This document shows, piece after piece, positions 22,849-34,084 of a stretch of 64,000 bases of DNA. The DNA comes from Gymnopus androsaceus JB14 (lineage: Eukaryota > Basidiomycota > Agaricomycetes > Agaricales > Omphalotaceae), in the NCBI GenBank assembly GCA_009733575.1, contig ML769685.1:1-64000 (forward strand). Direction: 5' to 3'. The position numbers and the translations under genes were made by a program. Position 1 is the stretch's first letter; each line of letters opens with the position of its first letter. Under the pieces are notes generated by a model, which worked only from the letters and a program-made list of their open reading frames with translations, had not been told where the DNA came from and searched no databases.

Positions 22849-23795
22849 GCAATCTTTCGTATCATCTGAATCTAGTTTTGTAGACTCACAGACCTTAGGC
22901 ATGATTTCTGATGCACACCATCTACCATCTACCCGCTCTAAAGCTCACTGCCCCAGCTGCATCACGGAACACAAAGATACTCCAGTGAGTATTTGAGTTG
23001 ATCTCCGTCATCGAGCACCATCAAACTATGTACGTTTCAAAACCAATAGTGGGACAAGAGCTCAAGCAAAATCTGGACCTTCGCCGGCTGGGCATTCATT
23101 AAAGCAGCACTTAGTACACACCGTGACTGGACTCATACAGACTTACCATAATAGATAGCCGGGTAAGAGATCCAAGAAATGGGAGCACTTACCTGCCAAA
23201 ACCTGTTGTCCCGCACCGTCAGTGTGTTGTGTGATTGCAGCAAGTGACCCCCTCAAATCTCCGACACGACTGTTAATTGAACTTTTTCGCATTTAGATTC
23301 GGAATAGCACATCCATAGAAAGAAGTATCCAGCGACTTCGATAATCCTTGCATCATCACAGAGTTCGAAAGTTCTTGACAAGGTGCCTTGCGCTTTTAAA
23401 AAAGGTACGTTCCTCTTCGACACGTATGAATTGCTCTGCTTCCCACTCATTAAAGCAAGAAGTACGCGCAGGAAGAGCGACGAGACTAGTTGGCGTCTTC
23501 CATATTGGATGATTGGCTTTGACCGTTAAGTGGGGGGTATTTTTCTTCATTCTTTGCTGCCAGTACTAACAAAAATGTTGTTTTAAGAACAAGGGGACAC
23601 ATCCATTTACCCACCAGAGAAGCAAGACCTCCCCCTTAGATCTCCCAGATGTATGTTGATTAATAGTGAAATTCCTACTATGTTCATCCAAGGAGTACAC
23701 ACTGGCAGAGACCTCAATGGCTCACTTGCATGATCCCCAAATATGTGAGTTCGAGAAGCAAGGTTCTTTGTGAATTACTTAAAATGAACTTACTA
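22849..23795. repeat. Duplicated upstream unit, copy B (carries the empty TA site)
   Basis: Near-identical to 19899-20861. At 23794-23795 it contains the single TA where copy A carries the 1389-bp element. It is followed immediately by the same lectin promoter and exon-1 segment as copy A (23796-24385 equals 22253-22845). Confidence 0.85.
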
Positions 23796-24097
23796 CTAAC
23801 TTCCGATGGGCTCTCAACTTGGAGTTGCTTCTCCTGCGCTTCCATTTCCTCCTTCATTCTCTTTGACTTTGACAGAGCTCTCCGAATAGAGTCTTCAATG
23901 TCACAAGAACTCCATCTCTGTTCTTGAGAATAATCCTGACTTGCCATATCATTGATATGGCTCGCTCGCGGGTACCTGTTCCATTGTTCCAATCCTCCCC
24001 TTCCACTGCATTCGCGAAGTAATAAAAAGCTTTCCAAATTTCAGACTCTCCTTTAAGCTTTGAATCGTCTCAACGGTCTGCGTTAAACAGTCTTACC

Positions 24098-24346
24098 ATG
24101 GTCAACTACATCCAGAACATCACTTCCCTTGCCTCTGCTGTAAGTACACTTGTCTGGACAGTGGCACTCACAGGTAACCTCCTTAACCTCAACGGGGCTA
24201 TTGGCGCGAACTCAAACACCATCATGGGCTTCCCTGACACCAGGGGCAAAGACCAACGCACCCAAAAATCAAGTGCCTTTAATGCACTACCTAACGCACC
24301 AGGTAATGCACACAGGCAATGCTTTGAAGAACAAAGGCGGCATTGA
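24098..24346 (+). pseudogene. Lectin-family first-exon fragment, copy B
   Basis: Almost identical to the fragment at 22555 (one residue change, Ala to Ser near residue 13). The match to intact lectin exon 1 ends at 24240 where the inverted-repeat insert begins. No exon 2 follows before 24.8 kb. This and copy A derive from one tandem duplication that happened after the insert landed. Confidence 0.7.
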
Positions 24347-24490
24347 GATTTGATGCCAATTTGGATTGGCAACCCAGCCTGCATACCCATCACCTTTGTT
24401 TTCTGCAAGTGCCCTAGCTAATGTGTTACCCAGTGCATTGAGTGGTGCATTTAAGGCACTTGTCCATCAAGTACCTTGGTCTTTGCCCCC
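24241..24490. mobile_element. Small inverted-repeat insert in lectin exon 1 (about 250 bp)
   Basis: The left end CAGGGGCAAAGACCAA and right end TTGGTCTTTGCCCCC are inverted copies, and the similarity runs about 60 bp inward (shared CAAGTGCCTTTAATGCAC). A direct repeat TGACACCA occurs just before the left end (24234-24241) and again at 24504-24511, but the right copy is 13 bp beyond the inverted repeat, so the boundary is unsure. CAG-type ends suggest a hAT-like MITE. Copy A (22698-22845) holds only its left half. Confidence 0.5.
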
Positions 24491-24800
24491 GGTGTTACTA
24501 AGGTTGACACCACTGGGGTTTATATATCTTACCGGAAGCCCCAACAGCTCCTAATGAAACCCTCGTTTCAACACCATTGAAGGCTCTTCAAAGTTCATTA
24601 TTACAACAATCTTGTACATTTTGATTAGAGCACAATGCGTCGCATTTGGAGCGAACTAAATGAAATTCAGTGCAAGTTAATAATAAGCTGCTTCGAATTA
24701 ACGAACTAGCTGTATGAGGATGGCAATAGGGTGATAGGGTGACTGGAGCCAGCGGCGATTGAACCGGCATCCCAATCTTACAACTCAAATCGGGTTGAAC

Positions 24801-25692
24801 TCCGTTGAATCCACCTGGCATCGCTCATACAGGTCCTCAGCCATTCTAGCACCACACAGTCAGAAAAGACTGTCGAGGCACAACAAACTCACAGTAACTC
24901 GATAAACGCATGGACAAGGACTGTGCTCCCCAGCTTCATAGCTTTGCGTAAGTACGTTCTTTAGATTGAGTTCGCTTTCGGCGTCGAGAAGTATCGAGCA
25001 GGGGTTATGAAGTTCATCAAGAAAACGGTTAAGACTAGACTCGGAGTTATACAGCAAGGAAAGTGAATTAACGCGTATACTGCTTCGGCGATCTTGAGGT
25101 GTCTCTTCAGGTACTGCGAAAGGGTGTCGAGTTTTACAGCGCTTTCGGAAATCCTTGTCAAAATTGAAATTTTGACAGCTCCATCATTTTAAATAAATAT
25201 AATTCTCAAAACGGAAATGCCTCCCGTCGGGACTCAGTGCCTTGGCAACGTGTGCCTTTTCTCTTCGCAGTCTCCTCCTCGCTCTGATCATGCATGAGGA
25301 TGCAACGAATGACCAGTCAGATGAATCTAACTGGAATCATAAACCACTTATTTCCAGTGCTCCTGAAGCTCACTCTCCAAGGTCAGAAATATCTCTAAGA
25401 AGAATTCCGTCTACAATGTGCTTCCTCAATTGATTCTATACCAGAAACTAACTATAAGAGGTGTATATATCTTTCTAATGTGAGAATGTGCACAGTAAGA
25501 GGCTATAAAACCTTGCAGTAACTGCTGCTCGTTACCCGTTACCGCAAGGTTTTGTAAAATTTCACACAGTTATCTATTTGAGATAAGGATAAGAGCAAGC
25601 GCTTGATGGCACATGAGGCATTTCCATTTTGAGAATTATATTTATTTAAAATGATGGTGCTGTCAAATTTTCAATTTTGACAAGGATTTCCG
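24801..25692. repeat. 892-bp block duplicated across the assembly gap, left copy
   Basis: As far as I can read, bases 24801-25692 are identical to 26144-27035 (constant offset of 1343). The left copy runs straight into the N run. Perfect identity over 892 bp on the two sides of a gap suggests that the scaffolder placed the same sequence twice. Confidence 0.85.
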
Positions 25693-26139
25693 NNNNNNNN
25701 NNNNNNNNNNNNNNNNNNNNNNNNNNNNNNNNNNNNNNNNNNNNNNNNNNNNNNNNNNNNNNNNNNNNNNNNNNNNNNNNNNNNNNNNNNNNNNNNNNNN
25801 NNNNNNNNNNNNNNNNNNNNNNNNNNNNNNNNNNNNNNNNNNNNNNNNNNNNNNNNNNNNNNNNNNNNNNNNNNNNNNNNNNNNNNNNNNNNNNNNNNNN
25901 NNNNNNNNNNNNNNNNNNNNNNNNNNNNNNNNNNNNNNNNNNNNNNNNNNNNNNNNNNNNNNNNNNNNNNNNNNNNNNNNNNNNNNNNNNNNNNNNNNNN
26001 NNNNNNNNNNNNNNNNNNNNNNNNNNNNNNNNNNNNNNNNNNNNNNNNNNNNNNNNNNNNNNNNNNNNNNNNNNNNNNNNNNNNNNNNNNNNNNNNNNNN
26101 NNNNNNNNNNNNNNNNNNNNNNNNNNNNNNNNNNNNNNN
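25693..26139. other. Assembly gap (447 Ns)
   Basis: Run of N. Any reading frames across it are artefacts. Flanked by the apparently identical 892-bp copies described beside it. Confidence 1.
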
Positions 26140-26202
26140 AACGTCCGTTGAATCCACCTGGCATCGCTCATACAGGTCCTCAGCCATTCTAGCACCACAC
26201 AG

Positions 26203-27130
26203 TCAGAAAAGACTGTCGAGGCACAACAAACTCACAGTAACTCGATAAACGCATGGACAAGGACTGTGCTCCCCAGCTTCATAGCTTTGCGTAAGTACGT
26301 TCTTTAGATTGAGTTCGCTTTCGGCGTCGAGAAGTATCGAGCAGGGGTTATGAAGTTCATCAAGAAAACGGTTAAGACTAGACTCGGAGTTATACAGCAA
26401 GGAAAGTGAATTAACGCGTATACTGCTTCGGCGATCTTGAGGTGTCTCTTCAGGTACTGCGAAAGGGTGTCGAGTTTTACAGCGCTTTCGGAAATCCTTG
26501 TCAAAATTGAAATTTTGACAGCTCCATCATTTTAAATAAATATAATTCTCAAAACGGAAATGCCTCCCGTCGGGACTCAGTGCCTTGGCAACGTGTGCCT
26601 TTTCTCTTCGCAGTCTCCTCCTCGCTCTGATCATGCATGAGGATGCAACGAATGACCAGTCAGATGAATCTAACTGGAATCATAAACCACTTATTTCCAG
26701 TGCTCCTGAAGCTCACTCTCCAAGGTCAGAAATATCTCTAAGAAGAATTCCGTCTACAATGTGCTTCCTCAATTGATTCTATACCAGAAACTAACTATAA
26801 GAGGTGTATATATCTTTCTAATGTGAGAATGTGCACAGTAAGAGGCTATAAAACCTTGCAGTAACTGCTGCTCGTTACCCGTTACCGCAAGGTTTTGTAA
26901 AATTTCACACAGTTATCTATTTGAGATAAGGATAAGAGCAAGCGCTTGATGGCACATGAGGCATTTCCATTTTGAGAATTATATTTATTTAAAATGATGG
27001 TGCTGTCAAATTTTCAATTTTGACAAGGATTTCCGAAAGCGCTGTAAGAGATGGTTGAAAGGCTTGTCCAATGGCAACCGCAGCTTGAATGGCATGATTT
27101 GTGAGATGACCTGGAGGTGGTTAATTCAAC
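26203..27130 (-). pseudogene. Unrecognised coding relic split by a TA-target element
   Basis: On the minus strand, coding-like sequence at about 27125-27046 (motif PLDKPFNHLL) continues in the same frame at 26479-26420 (KLDTLSQYLKRHLKIAEAVY) once the element at 26480-27044 and one TA are removed. After a frame change it goes on at 26400-26203 (YNSESSLNRFLDELHNPC, ESELNLKNVLTQSYEAGEH). The same sequence lies at 24860-25140 in the left duplicate. I do not recognise the family. The insertion and frame change make it non-functional here. Confidence 0.45.
26480..27044. mobile_element. TA-target inverted-repeat element (565 bp)
   Basis: Ends CAGCGCTTTCGGAAATCC and its perfect reverse complement, with terminal inverted repeats of about 85 bp. 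It is flanked by TA (26478-26479 and 27045-27046). Excising it with one TA joins two coding pieces in frame, which supports the boundaries. A short internal hairpin (AAACCTTGC...GCAAGGTTT) sits at 26851-26896. A truncated duplicate is at 25137-25692. A diverged relative may exist at 2830-2930. Confidence 0.75.
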
Positions 27131-27218
27131 CGTGCGATTTTCATGCGAGCTGTTTTTCCAGTGGAAACATCCAAACAGAAGATGAGATGCAATTTTACTG
27201 ATCATGAGCCTCCTTGTT

Positions 27219-28156
27219 CATCAGCAAAACCTGTATTTTGCATTTTAATTCTGACAGCAATACTTAAAATTCCCAGCGCTCCCAGAGCCAGCGCTGGCCA
27301 GTGCTGTCAGAAATATAAAATCATACAGAGACGCAGGCAACACGCGCGCGCGCTCACGTTGTTCTTATCTACTCACCCTCTAACGCCTTCTCCCGGGGTA
27401 CTACTACTTGATCTCGGATCTTGCTCTCGATGACAATTTCAATAGGCTCGTGACCATCCGTTTCTATTTGAAACTATGACACAGCCATCTCGGACCGAAG
27501 GATCCGACGTTTCTGAGTTCCTTTGTTCCTTTGTTTATGGGTACAGTGACTTTAGTGACTTGCATTGACGTTAGGTCAGGATTGTGACGACCTCGTTTAT
27601 ATGTATTCTGCCAATCATTCGAAGCTTCGAGCTCCTCAGGAGTGGAGCCCTGGTATTGAATCGTTGTTTGCTCATAAATACCATCACTGAGGAGCATTTT
27701 TTGAAAACTGCTCTCCGATTTCGCAATCAGCTGTAACGTTTCCAATGCAAGTCACTGTACAAACCAATGGATTTGGCTGTTTACGCCATTTATAAATTAT
27801 TACGTAGGTGGGATTGGTCGCGAGTCTAGGTGTTCAAGGGCATTTCTTAACTTTAAAAAGCTTCAAGTTCGGGAAAATGGGATTGTTGGGATGAACGGAT
27901 GCGGCACGCGAACAAATTAACGAACAAATTGTTGATGTGATGATCAGCACAGACTGAGCACTTTCTTGATCATCAGCAAAACCTGTATGACGTGGGCAGT
28001 GCTTGAGCGAACTGTCCAGAGTTCCCAGCGCTCCAGCGCTCCAGCACTCAGATGGTCCAGCTGGCAAGCGCTGGCCAGCGCTAGGAGCTCTGGGAGCGCT
28101 GGGAATTTTAAGTATTGCTGTCGGAATTAAGATGCAAAATACAGGTTTTGCTGATG
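27219..28156. mobile_element. Inverted-repeat element with CATCAGCAAAACC termini (938 bp)
   Basis: The left end CATCAGCAAAACCTGTATTT and the right end are inverted copies over about 75 bp, including ACAGCAATACTTAAAATTCCCAGCG on each arm. The interior is rich in CCAGCGCT motifs and includes a second, directly oriented CATCAGCAAAACCTGTATGAC at 27970, as if two related elements were nested. The outermost nine bases are the same as those of the 1389-bp element at 20862. A TA duplication is not visible here. Minus-strand coding relics abut both sides. Confidence 0.55.
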
Positions 28157-28159
28157 CAT

Positions 28160-28491
28160 ATGTAATCCAGCATTTCATATAATACGGCACAATTTGGATC
28201 GAACCTCATCTTCCTATCCACTACTTCCGCCATGGCCGCCAGTCTTCTTGCATCAACCTGGGGAGTATGCCTTGTGTCAATTTGGCTCGAAACAATGTGC
28301 GCTACTCTCTGCCGCCACTTTGCGGGTCTCATAATTTGGTAGACTGTATGGAATGGGTATACTGCAAACCTGGCTTTATTTTCACTGGTATCCAAAGGAT
28401 TCCTGGGGGTTGAAGCTAACTGTATGTGGATAGTGAACGCTTGCGTTTTCGACCAGCACTGATGCTTTCTGAATTTCACAGGTACTGACAC
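28160..28491 (-). pseudogene. Coding relic cut by the 27.2-28.2 kb element
   Basis: About 60 residues of coding-like sequence on the minus strand (QIMRPAKWRQRVAHIVSSQI, later VDARRLAAMAEVVDRKMRFD) end exactly where the inverted-repeat element begins at 28156. Charge and residue usage look like real protein. No family is recognised and no start codon is supported. Confidence 0.3.
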
Positions 28492-28544
28492 TGCTGCAAG
28501 TATCTGGAATTTTTTGCTCCAGTGTAAGTATACTTACAGCCATG

Positions 28545-29790
28545 AACAGTGTGGTCGAAACGCTTCAAGTTTCCCTCCTTTTTGCATCAATCTATAATGC
28601 ATTGATTAACAATTTTGGAAATATTGAGGCGCTAGACGAGATCACTTGGTAGGTGTTTTCTTTTCGAGAGACAAAAAACCGTCTTGACATCCACGAAAAT
28701 TTCAGGATGGACCCTGTTAGTATAACTCGCCTACCTATAACAGCTATTTGGTTTTAATTGATATTTTTATGCAGCTTCAGATCATATTGGGGGTGAAACA
28801 ACTTTTGACTATTGGCTCGCACACTCGCACTCATGTTCTGCCCACAGTTTCTGTCTGCATTCATTGTTCAGATGTACATCTTTACAGTTGTCATGCATAT
28901 CATTTTGCTCACTTATTGCCAGATATTTTGCATACTGCATATTTCGTTGTAGGTATTTGTTTGAAATCAGTTGAGCAGCTTACTAAAGAAATCTGTGTAG
29001 TGAATCGAGGAAATCCAATTGTTGTCATTGTCATTGTGAGCTCTTGTGAACTTACCATTGCTTTCACTTACAAGCAGCTAGGTCACTTTGGCGTTAACCC
29101 AAATTGTGGCAGGGATAAGTAAGTAATGATTTGGTTTTATGGCAATTCTCAATATTCATTTCTTTCAAAATTGGCAGTGGAAGGGACTAAAATGTTGGCT
29201 CTGAATTGTCCATGGAATTCTCTTGACTTATTAATTTTCATTTACTAGGGCAATTCTTGGTTCTTTCAGTGTTCTTGCAATTAATCTCAAGGTTTGCTAG
29301 CATTTTTGCTGAAATATTTAACAACTTAACAGTGTTATTTCTAGGTAATAGTATGCCTACAGAGCAGTGCAACTGTACTATGTGATATTGTCATCACTGC
29401 TGCACTTTGCATTATTCTGCATAGGAAGAAAGGTTCAATTAAATCGTACTTTCAAGTTCCTCATAAATCCTTGTTAAAGCTATTCTAATATTCTCGTTAT
29501 CTAGAACAAACACTGCTCTTGGGAAATTAATGATATTTGGTATCAACCGTGGAGCTTTCACATCTCTTGGCGCTGCACTCAACTTGATTTTGGTGTGTCT
29601 AAGTAATTTTTGCCTTGTAATTCAACAACTTATCGAACCTGTTATCAGTTCCTTGCTATTCCGGGCACATTCTATTTCTTCCTTGGGCTTACAGTCAGTA
29701 GTAAATGTAAGTGTTTTTATATCTAGCTCCATCCTGTCCTAAAATCATCGGGGTTTTCAGTGTATATGAATGCTTTGCTCTCGACGTGAG
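28545..29790 (+). pseudogene. DUF6534-like multi-pass membrane protein, structure damaged or uncertain
   Basis: Several exon-like pieces follow the order of this large basidiomycete family. A helix with SLLFASIYNALINNFGNIEA leads into DEITW-MDPV. A stretch of alternating hydrophobic residues follows at 28790-28960. Next come CLQSSATVLCDIVITAALCI with a K/R-rich loop, then GKLMIFGINRGAFTSLGAAL, then PGTFYFFLGLTVS, and finally KLYMNALLST. The last elements match the conserved end of the family (two helices, then KLY-N-LL-TLN-R). Frame changes are needed at about 28800 and 29640, and a TGA follows the final Thr where Leu-Asn is expected. Proteins of this family are uncharacterised integral membrane proteins with seven predicted helices. 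It could be a gene with sequence errors. Confidence 0.5.
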
Positions 29791-29799
29791 ACAATCTAA

Positions 29800-31320
29800 C
29801 ATGGCTGAGGTTTAAGTCTAAACATTGCACCTCATTTTTAGATTAAACACAAGACAATATGTCTCCAACTCCTCCTATACATCTCAAAACTCAGATCATC
29901 CCTGGCAATCAATCAACCTTGGTCAAAGGTCCGCTGTCCGCACCGGCGAGTCTGAGGGCGTTTCAACCAAGGTTGTCAACTTTGATCAAGCTTCACATGT
30001 GGGTCGAATTATTTGTTTGAACTTTGTGACGTTTGTATCTCACTCACGAGTTATTGTGAATTATATAGACTGTTTCTGGCAAGAGGAACTTTACCTCGGA
30101 TATGATATGAGCGTAACATTTTATCATAGCATACACGTAGAGAATAAGTACTCATCCCTTTCTGTATATCTTTTTACTCTTTCTCAATGCTATTATTTTG
30201 CTTCGGTCTCCTGTACAGTATGAAAGGAAAAAAATGTCTCAAATCGGGCTTAACTCTCCCGAATCCGTCTCTGAAGAGACGCAGGATGGGTGCTAATTTT
30301 GCCGCATCGAGACCGGGCGTGTGGCTAGCTCTGACCTAGGCAATGTGTGCTTCAGTTGCAACTAAACAGGCAAGTTCTGTATGCTAATATACACGTGGAT
30401 CACAAGGGAAACATTGATAGAGTTCAAAGTTCTAAGATGCATACTTGAAGTGATTTATAAATGGATGTGTAGGCCTGAATAGCTTGATTACTGTAATCGT
30501 ACAGGAGTCCCTTCTGGTATCGAGAGAGAGGATGGCTTGGTGCAGTGTATTCAGCAATATCGTCGTGAACCGTCGTATTGAGGTCTGGGTACGGTAATAT
30601 GAGTGTTGGAGATGTTGGCCATATTATTCCTGATCTGGGGAAGGAAATCAGTCAGTACTGCACTTTTATTATCAACAGAATCTTTTCAGGTCAGCTGTTC
30701 GATCTCATGATTTTGGGTCCCGTTCCCTCCCCCTGTTAAGAGTCCCATGTAAGAACTTGAAACCTTGCACATTAAACCTGAAGGTTCATCACAGAGCATC
30801 ACGGCGGTCAAGCCAAGCATGAGCGGCCCCGCGCGAACTAGCTGCACGACAGTAGTGTCGAAACGCGATAATCAAACTGGAGAGATGAGCAAACACTGAA
30901 CCAATTGACAAGACTGAACCTCTAAGGATGGGCGTCGTTTTCAATATAGAGTATTAGTAAAAACAAATTTTCATCCAGTTCATTACAGGGTGTACCCGCT
31001 GTTTCAGGGCTGCACCCGTGTCCTCCTAAACCTTGCACATTTATCCCAGGAGCAGCGATGAAAACAATGCCTCTGTTGATTAGAACAAGTTAAACTTCAG
31101 TTTACATAATGGTATTGGAAGCATGTTCTTCTTGGTCCATATCCTTTTTTGTGTGCTTCTACCATCAACCAGTCAAACTTGTCTGTGGGCTTTGTGCTCT
31201 TGAACTCAACTTGAACTGAGGCTCTTCACTAGTTCCTAATCACATTTTACGCATTTGGTTGGCGGGTCGGTTGCCCACTTTCCAAGGCAAAAGGCTAAAA
31301 CTGTTAAAGAATATTACTTG
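29800..31320. other. Intergenic, no supported gene
   Basis: An open frame at 29825-30223 is probably the 3' end of the membrane-protein locus. Beyond that I see only AT-rich sequence with short closed frames. Confidence 0.45.
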
Positions 31321-31321
31321 A

Positions 31322-31740
31322 CTAAGTTGACTTATATCCATAACCTAGAGCACGAATTCCAAACTGATAGAAGGTCTGCATCTTAGTTCCGTGACAAGCA
31401 ATGGAGCTCCGAGATTCTAGTTGTCCAAAATAACAAAACGATGGACAATATTCTCCGAATTTTTCTTCATAGAAACTAACATCCATAGTTTCTCTGTAAC
31501 GGATTTTCATACTATGAGATTTAACCCATAATGGGAAACCCGTATAGTTAGCTTTGGCCTTTCTAAAATTGGAAGTCCGATCACCGTATAGCCAGCTTCG
31601 ACCTTTCCAAAAATTCCAGGCAGGCTGAGACTGCACTAGAGCCAGGTCTGAACGGATCCAAGTCCGGTAGGTAAGTGAAGACATCTCAGCGAAAGCCTTC
31701 ACTGTGCTTGCTCGTTTTTCCAGGATGTTTGTCCGCATTC
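31322..31740. repeat. Lectin-linked repeat block R1
   Basis: A conserved stretch (core CCCATAATGGGAAACCCGTATAG followed by two TTTGACCTTTC-type units) recurs in the same orientation at 34960-35290 and 36880-37280. All three lie beside lectin-family copies. On the minus strand R1 keeps an open frame to 31322, whereas R3 reads differently, so coding potential is doubtful. Confidence 0.6.
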
Positions 31741-31967
31741 GAATCCGCTCTTTAATTTCCCACTCAAATGAAAACTAACACTGCAGTACTTATTAAGATA
31801 AATCGGAAGACAGATTCAAAAGAGCTCAAAACTCGTTGTTCAAGTCTGACTTGGACAGTTTAGTTCGATATCTTTTCCCAGACTATTATCAGTCAGACTC
31901 GATAGTCAAACTACAGTGATCATTCAGCAATCCAATAGCAGCTCAAGCGAGGAGCGAACTTAAATAC

Positions 31968-32655
31968 CTAGTCAGACTCGATAGTGAAGCTTTGCATTTC
32001 AGACTTGGGCATGTTGAAATTTTCCATAGTGAGCTGTAGTAATGCTAGTAAGTGAAATGAAGGGCGCGAAGGATCAAATTCACAAACCGGGGTGGTGGGA
32101 TCGTTCCAAGTCACCGGGTCAGCATTGTCCCAAGAGGTCAAAACGTATCCAGAGGCAACGTCAATCAAGCTATAGTGCCAATTGAATAAACAGTGGCAGT
32201 AGTGAGTATACACCGCTGCTTACTTGACTTTTGGCCCCGAGCCAACAAGTTCCATCTCGAATACCGTGGCATAGCTATCTGAAGCAACAACTTGTGAATG
32301 CTTTTCGATAGCGTCACCTACAGCAGCGGTAGCGTAAGAGACGAAAAATGAAGGAAAAGCAGCGCTCTGGATAGTGAATTGGCTGGCATTGGCCGACTGT
32401 GGAACAAGGAACCACTGGTAGTAGACGTTGAGTAGACGGCAAAAGCAAATCAGTTAAATGGTTTGGGTGTGATGTGGCCTACGAGCTTACGTTCTGATTC
32501 GGGGCACCAGCAGTGTTGGGGAAACCGATAATAGCATTTGTATTCATCCCAACATCGAAGTTGAGGTTAAGCAGGTTGCCTGTGAATGCCACTAACCTTA
32601 CAAGTGTACTAGTAGCACCGGCAAGGGAAGTGATGTTCTGGATGTAGTTGACCAT
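31968..32655 (-). CDS. Single-domain beta-trefoil (ricin-B-like) lectin, four exons, intact
   Basis: Exons 32655-32491, 32414-32224, 32169-32088 and 32033-31968 join in frame to 167 residues. All introns are GT-AG (76, 54 and 54 bp). The protein has no signal peptide. The first repeat is a TGNLLNLN...NTNAIIGFP...NQNW-type segment, as in the Q-x-W motif of trefoil lectins. The second contains FTIQSAAF and ASDSYATVFEMELVG. The third contains LIDVASGYVLTSW and closes with EMQSFTIES. Length and three-fold pattern fit a cytoplasmic mushroom lectin of the type that defends against grazers, but sugar binding is inferred only. It is a paralogue of the gene at 35756, with exon lengths 165, 191, 82 and 66 against 165, 191, 79 and 66. 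Confidence 0.75.
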
Positions 32656-33845
32656 GACTGTACTGATTAACGTAGACTGTTGAGCTGAAAGACGATTCAG
32701 AGCTTGAAGGAGAGTCCAAGGCCTGGAAGGCTTTTTATTGCTTCGTGAATGCGGTAACACCGGAGGATTGGAATATTCCGGAATGTTGGAGCTGGTACGA
32801 GTGTCGATTCAGCTCTGTGAGTGTCAAGGAGAATGAAAGAGAGAATGGACGCGCAGAAGAAGCAATTCAAACTTGAATTGATGGAAAAGTAGTAGTAGTA
32901 GCTCTGAGTAATACGCAGAGAACCTTGTCCGACAAGAGCCCTTTTTTTATGTACATCTATAATACCCAAGATTATATCGAACTAGTCAAGAGAATTCAAC
33001 CGTATAGACTATACGGTATAGTTCATTATCGGGAAATTGGCTGGAAAAAAAACCACGACACCTATCTTGACAAGAGAATGATCTGACGGGATGCAGGAAA
33101 CTGCGGTTCTATCATAGTCCCGAACTGGGCGGAGCTGCTAGTCAACGGACGTCGGAAGAGTAGATGATGGGATGAATGCGCCTATCGCCAACAACCAATT
33201 CGTCAGAAGTCATTTGAATCTGAGCTCCAGATCATGTTGAATGATGGTATGCACTGGGCAGTGGGCCCATGCTCGCTTTTTCCACTGCCGTCACTTTAGA
33301 TTCGGGATAGAACATCCATAGGGATAAGTATACAGCGATCCTTGCATCATGACAGATGTACTGTATGTAGAGTTCGAAAGCTCTTGACTTGCTCTTGACA
33401 TGAAGTTGCCTTGCGCTTTTTTTAAATAAAATAATAATAATAATAAGGTACGTTCCTCGTTTCCCACTCGTTAAAGTAAGAAGTACGCACAGGAAGAGCG
33501 ACCGAGACCAGTTAGCAACTTCAATGGATTACTCCGAATGTGTGAGCTGTTGGATTTGCTCCGGTGAGCGGACGCTCGCTCGATCGACACTTGTTGCTTG
33601 GACAATTTATTTGACAGTATTTCACATCATTTAGGTACATACAGTAGTTGACATAGATTTTCCGGGAACCGTTGCGCATTTACTGCGGTTCCCTGTCTAG
33701 TCCGAATCTATTCCCTTTGACCTCAAGGCTAAATTCCAACATGAGCTAAGGCTCTTTGTGAATTATTTGGAATGGACCAACCGTCACTACTGACTTCCGA
33801 TAGGGCTGAGTCGCTTCTCCTACGCTTATATTCTCTCCTTCACTC
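32656..33845. other. Promoter side of two lectin copies (divergent), no gene
   Basis: Upstream sequence of the minus-strand lectin (32656-32970, with CAATAAAAAG-like motif near 32735) and part of the duplicated upstream unit (33290-33530) are recognisable. A short AAT/TAA microsatellite lies at 33421-33446. No reading frame is supported. Confidence 0.55.
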
Positions 33846-34084
33846 TCTTTGACAATGACAGAGCTCTCTGGGCTCTTCACGGTCACAAGAACTCCGTCCT
33901 CTGTTCTTGAAAATACTCCTGACTTGCATATCATTGATATGTCTCACTCGCTCATACCTGTTCCAACATCCCAGAATCTTCCAATCCTCCCACCGCATTC
34001 GCGAGGCAATAAAAAACCTTCCAAGTTTCGAACTCTCCGTGAAGCTCTGAATCGTCTCTCAGCTCAACAGTCTGTGTTAAACAG

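Noticed and set aside
24735..24800. Short tRNA-like sequence on the minus strand (GGTTCAATC, TGGCTCC)
   Set aside because: Only about 58 nt between possible acceptor arms and the T-stem bases do not pair.
25646..26198. Reading frames of 170-175 residues spanning the N run
   Set aside because: They consist of unknown bases; artefact of the assembly gap.
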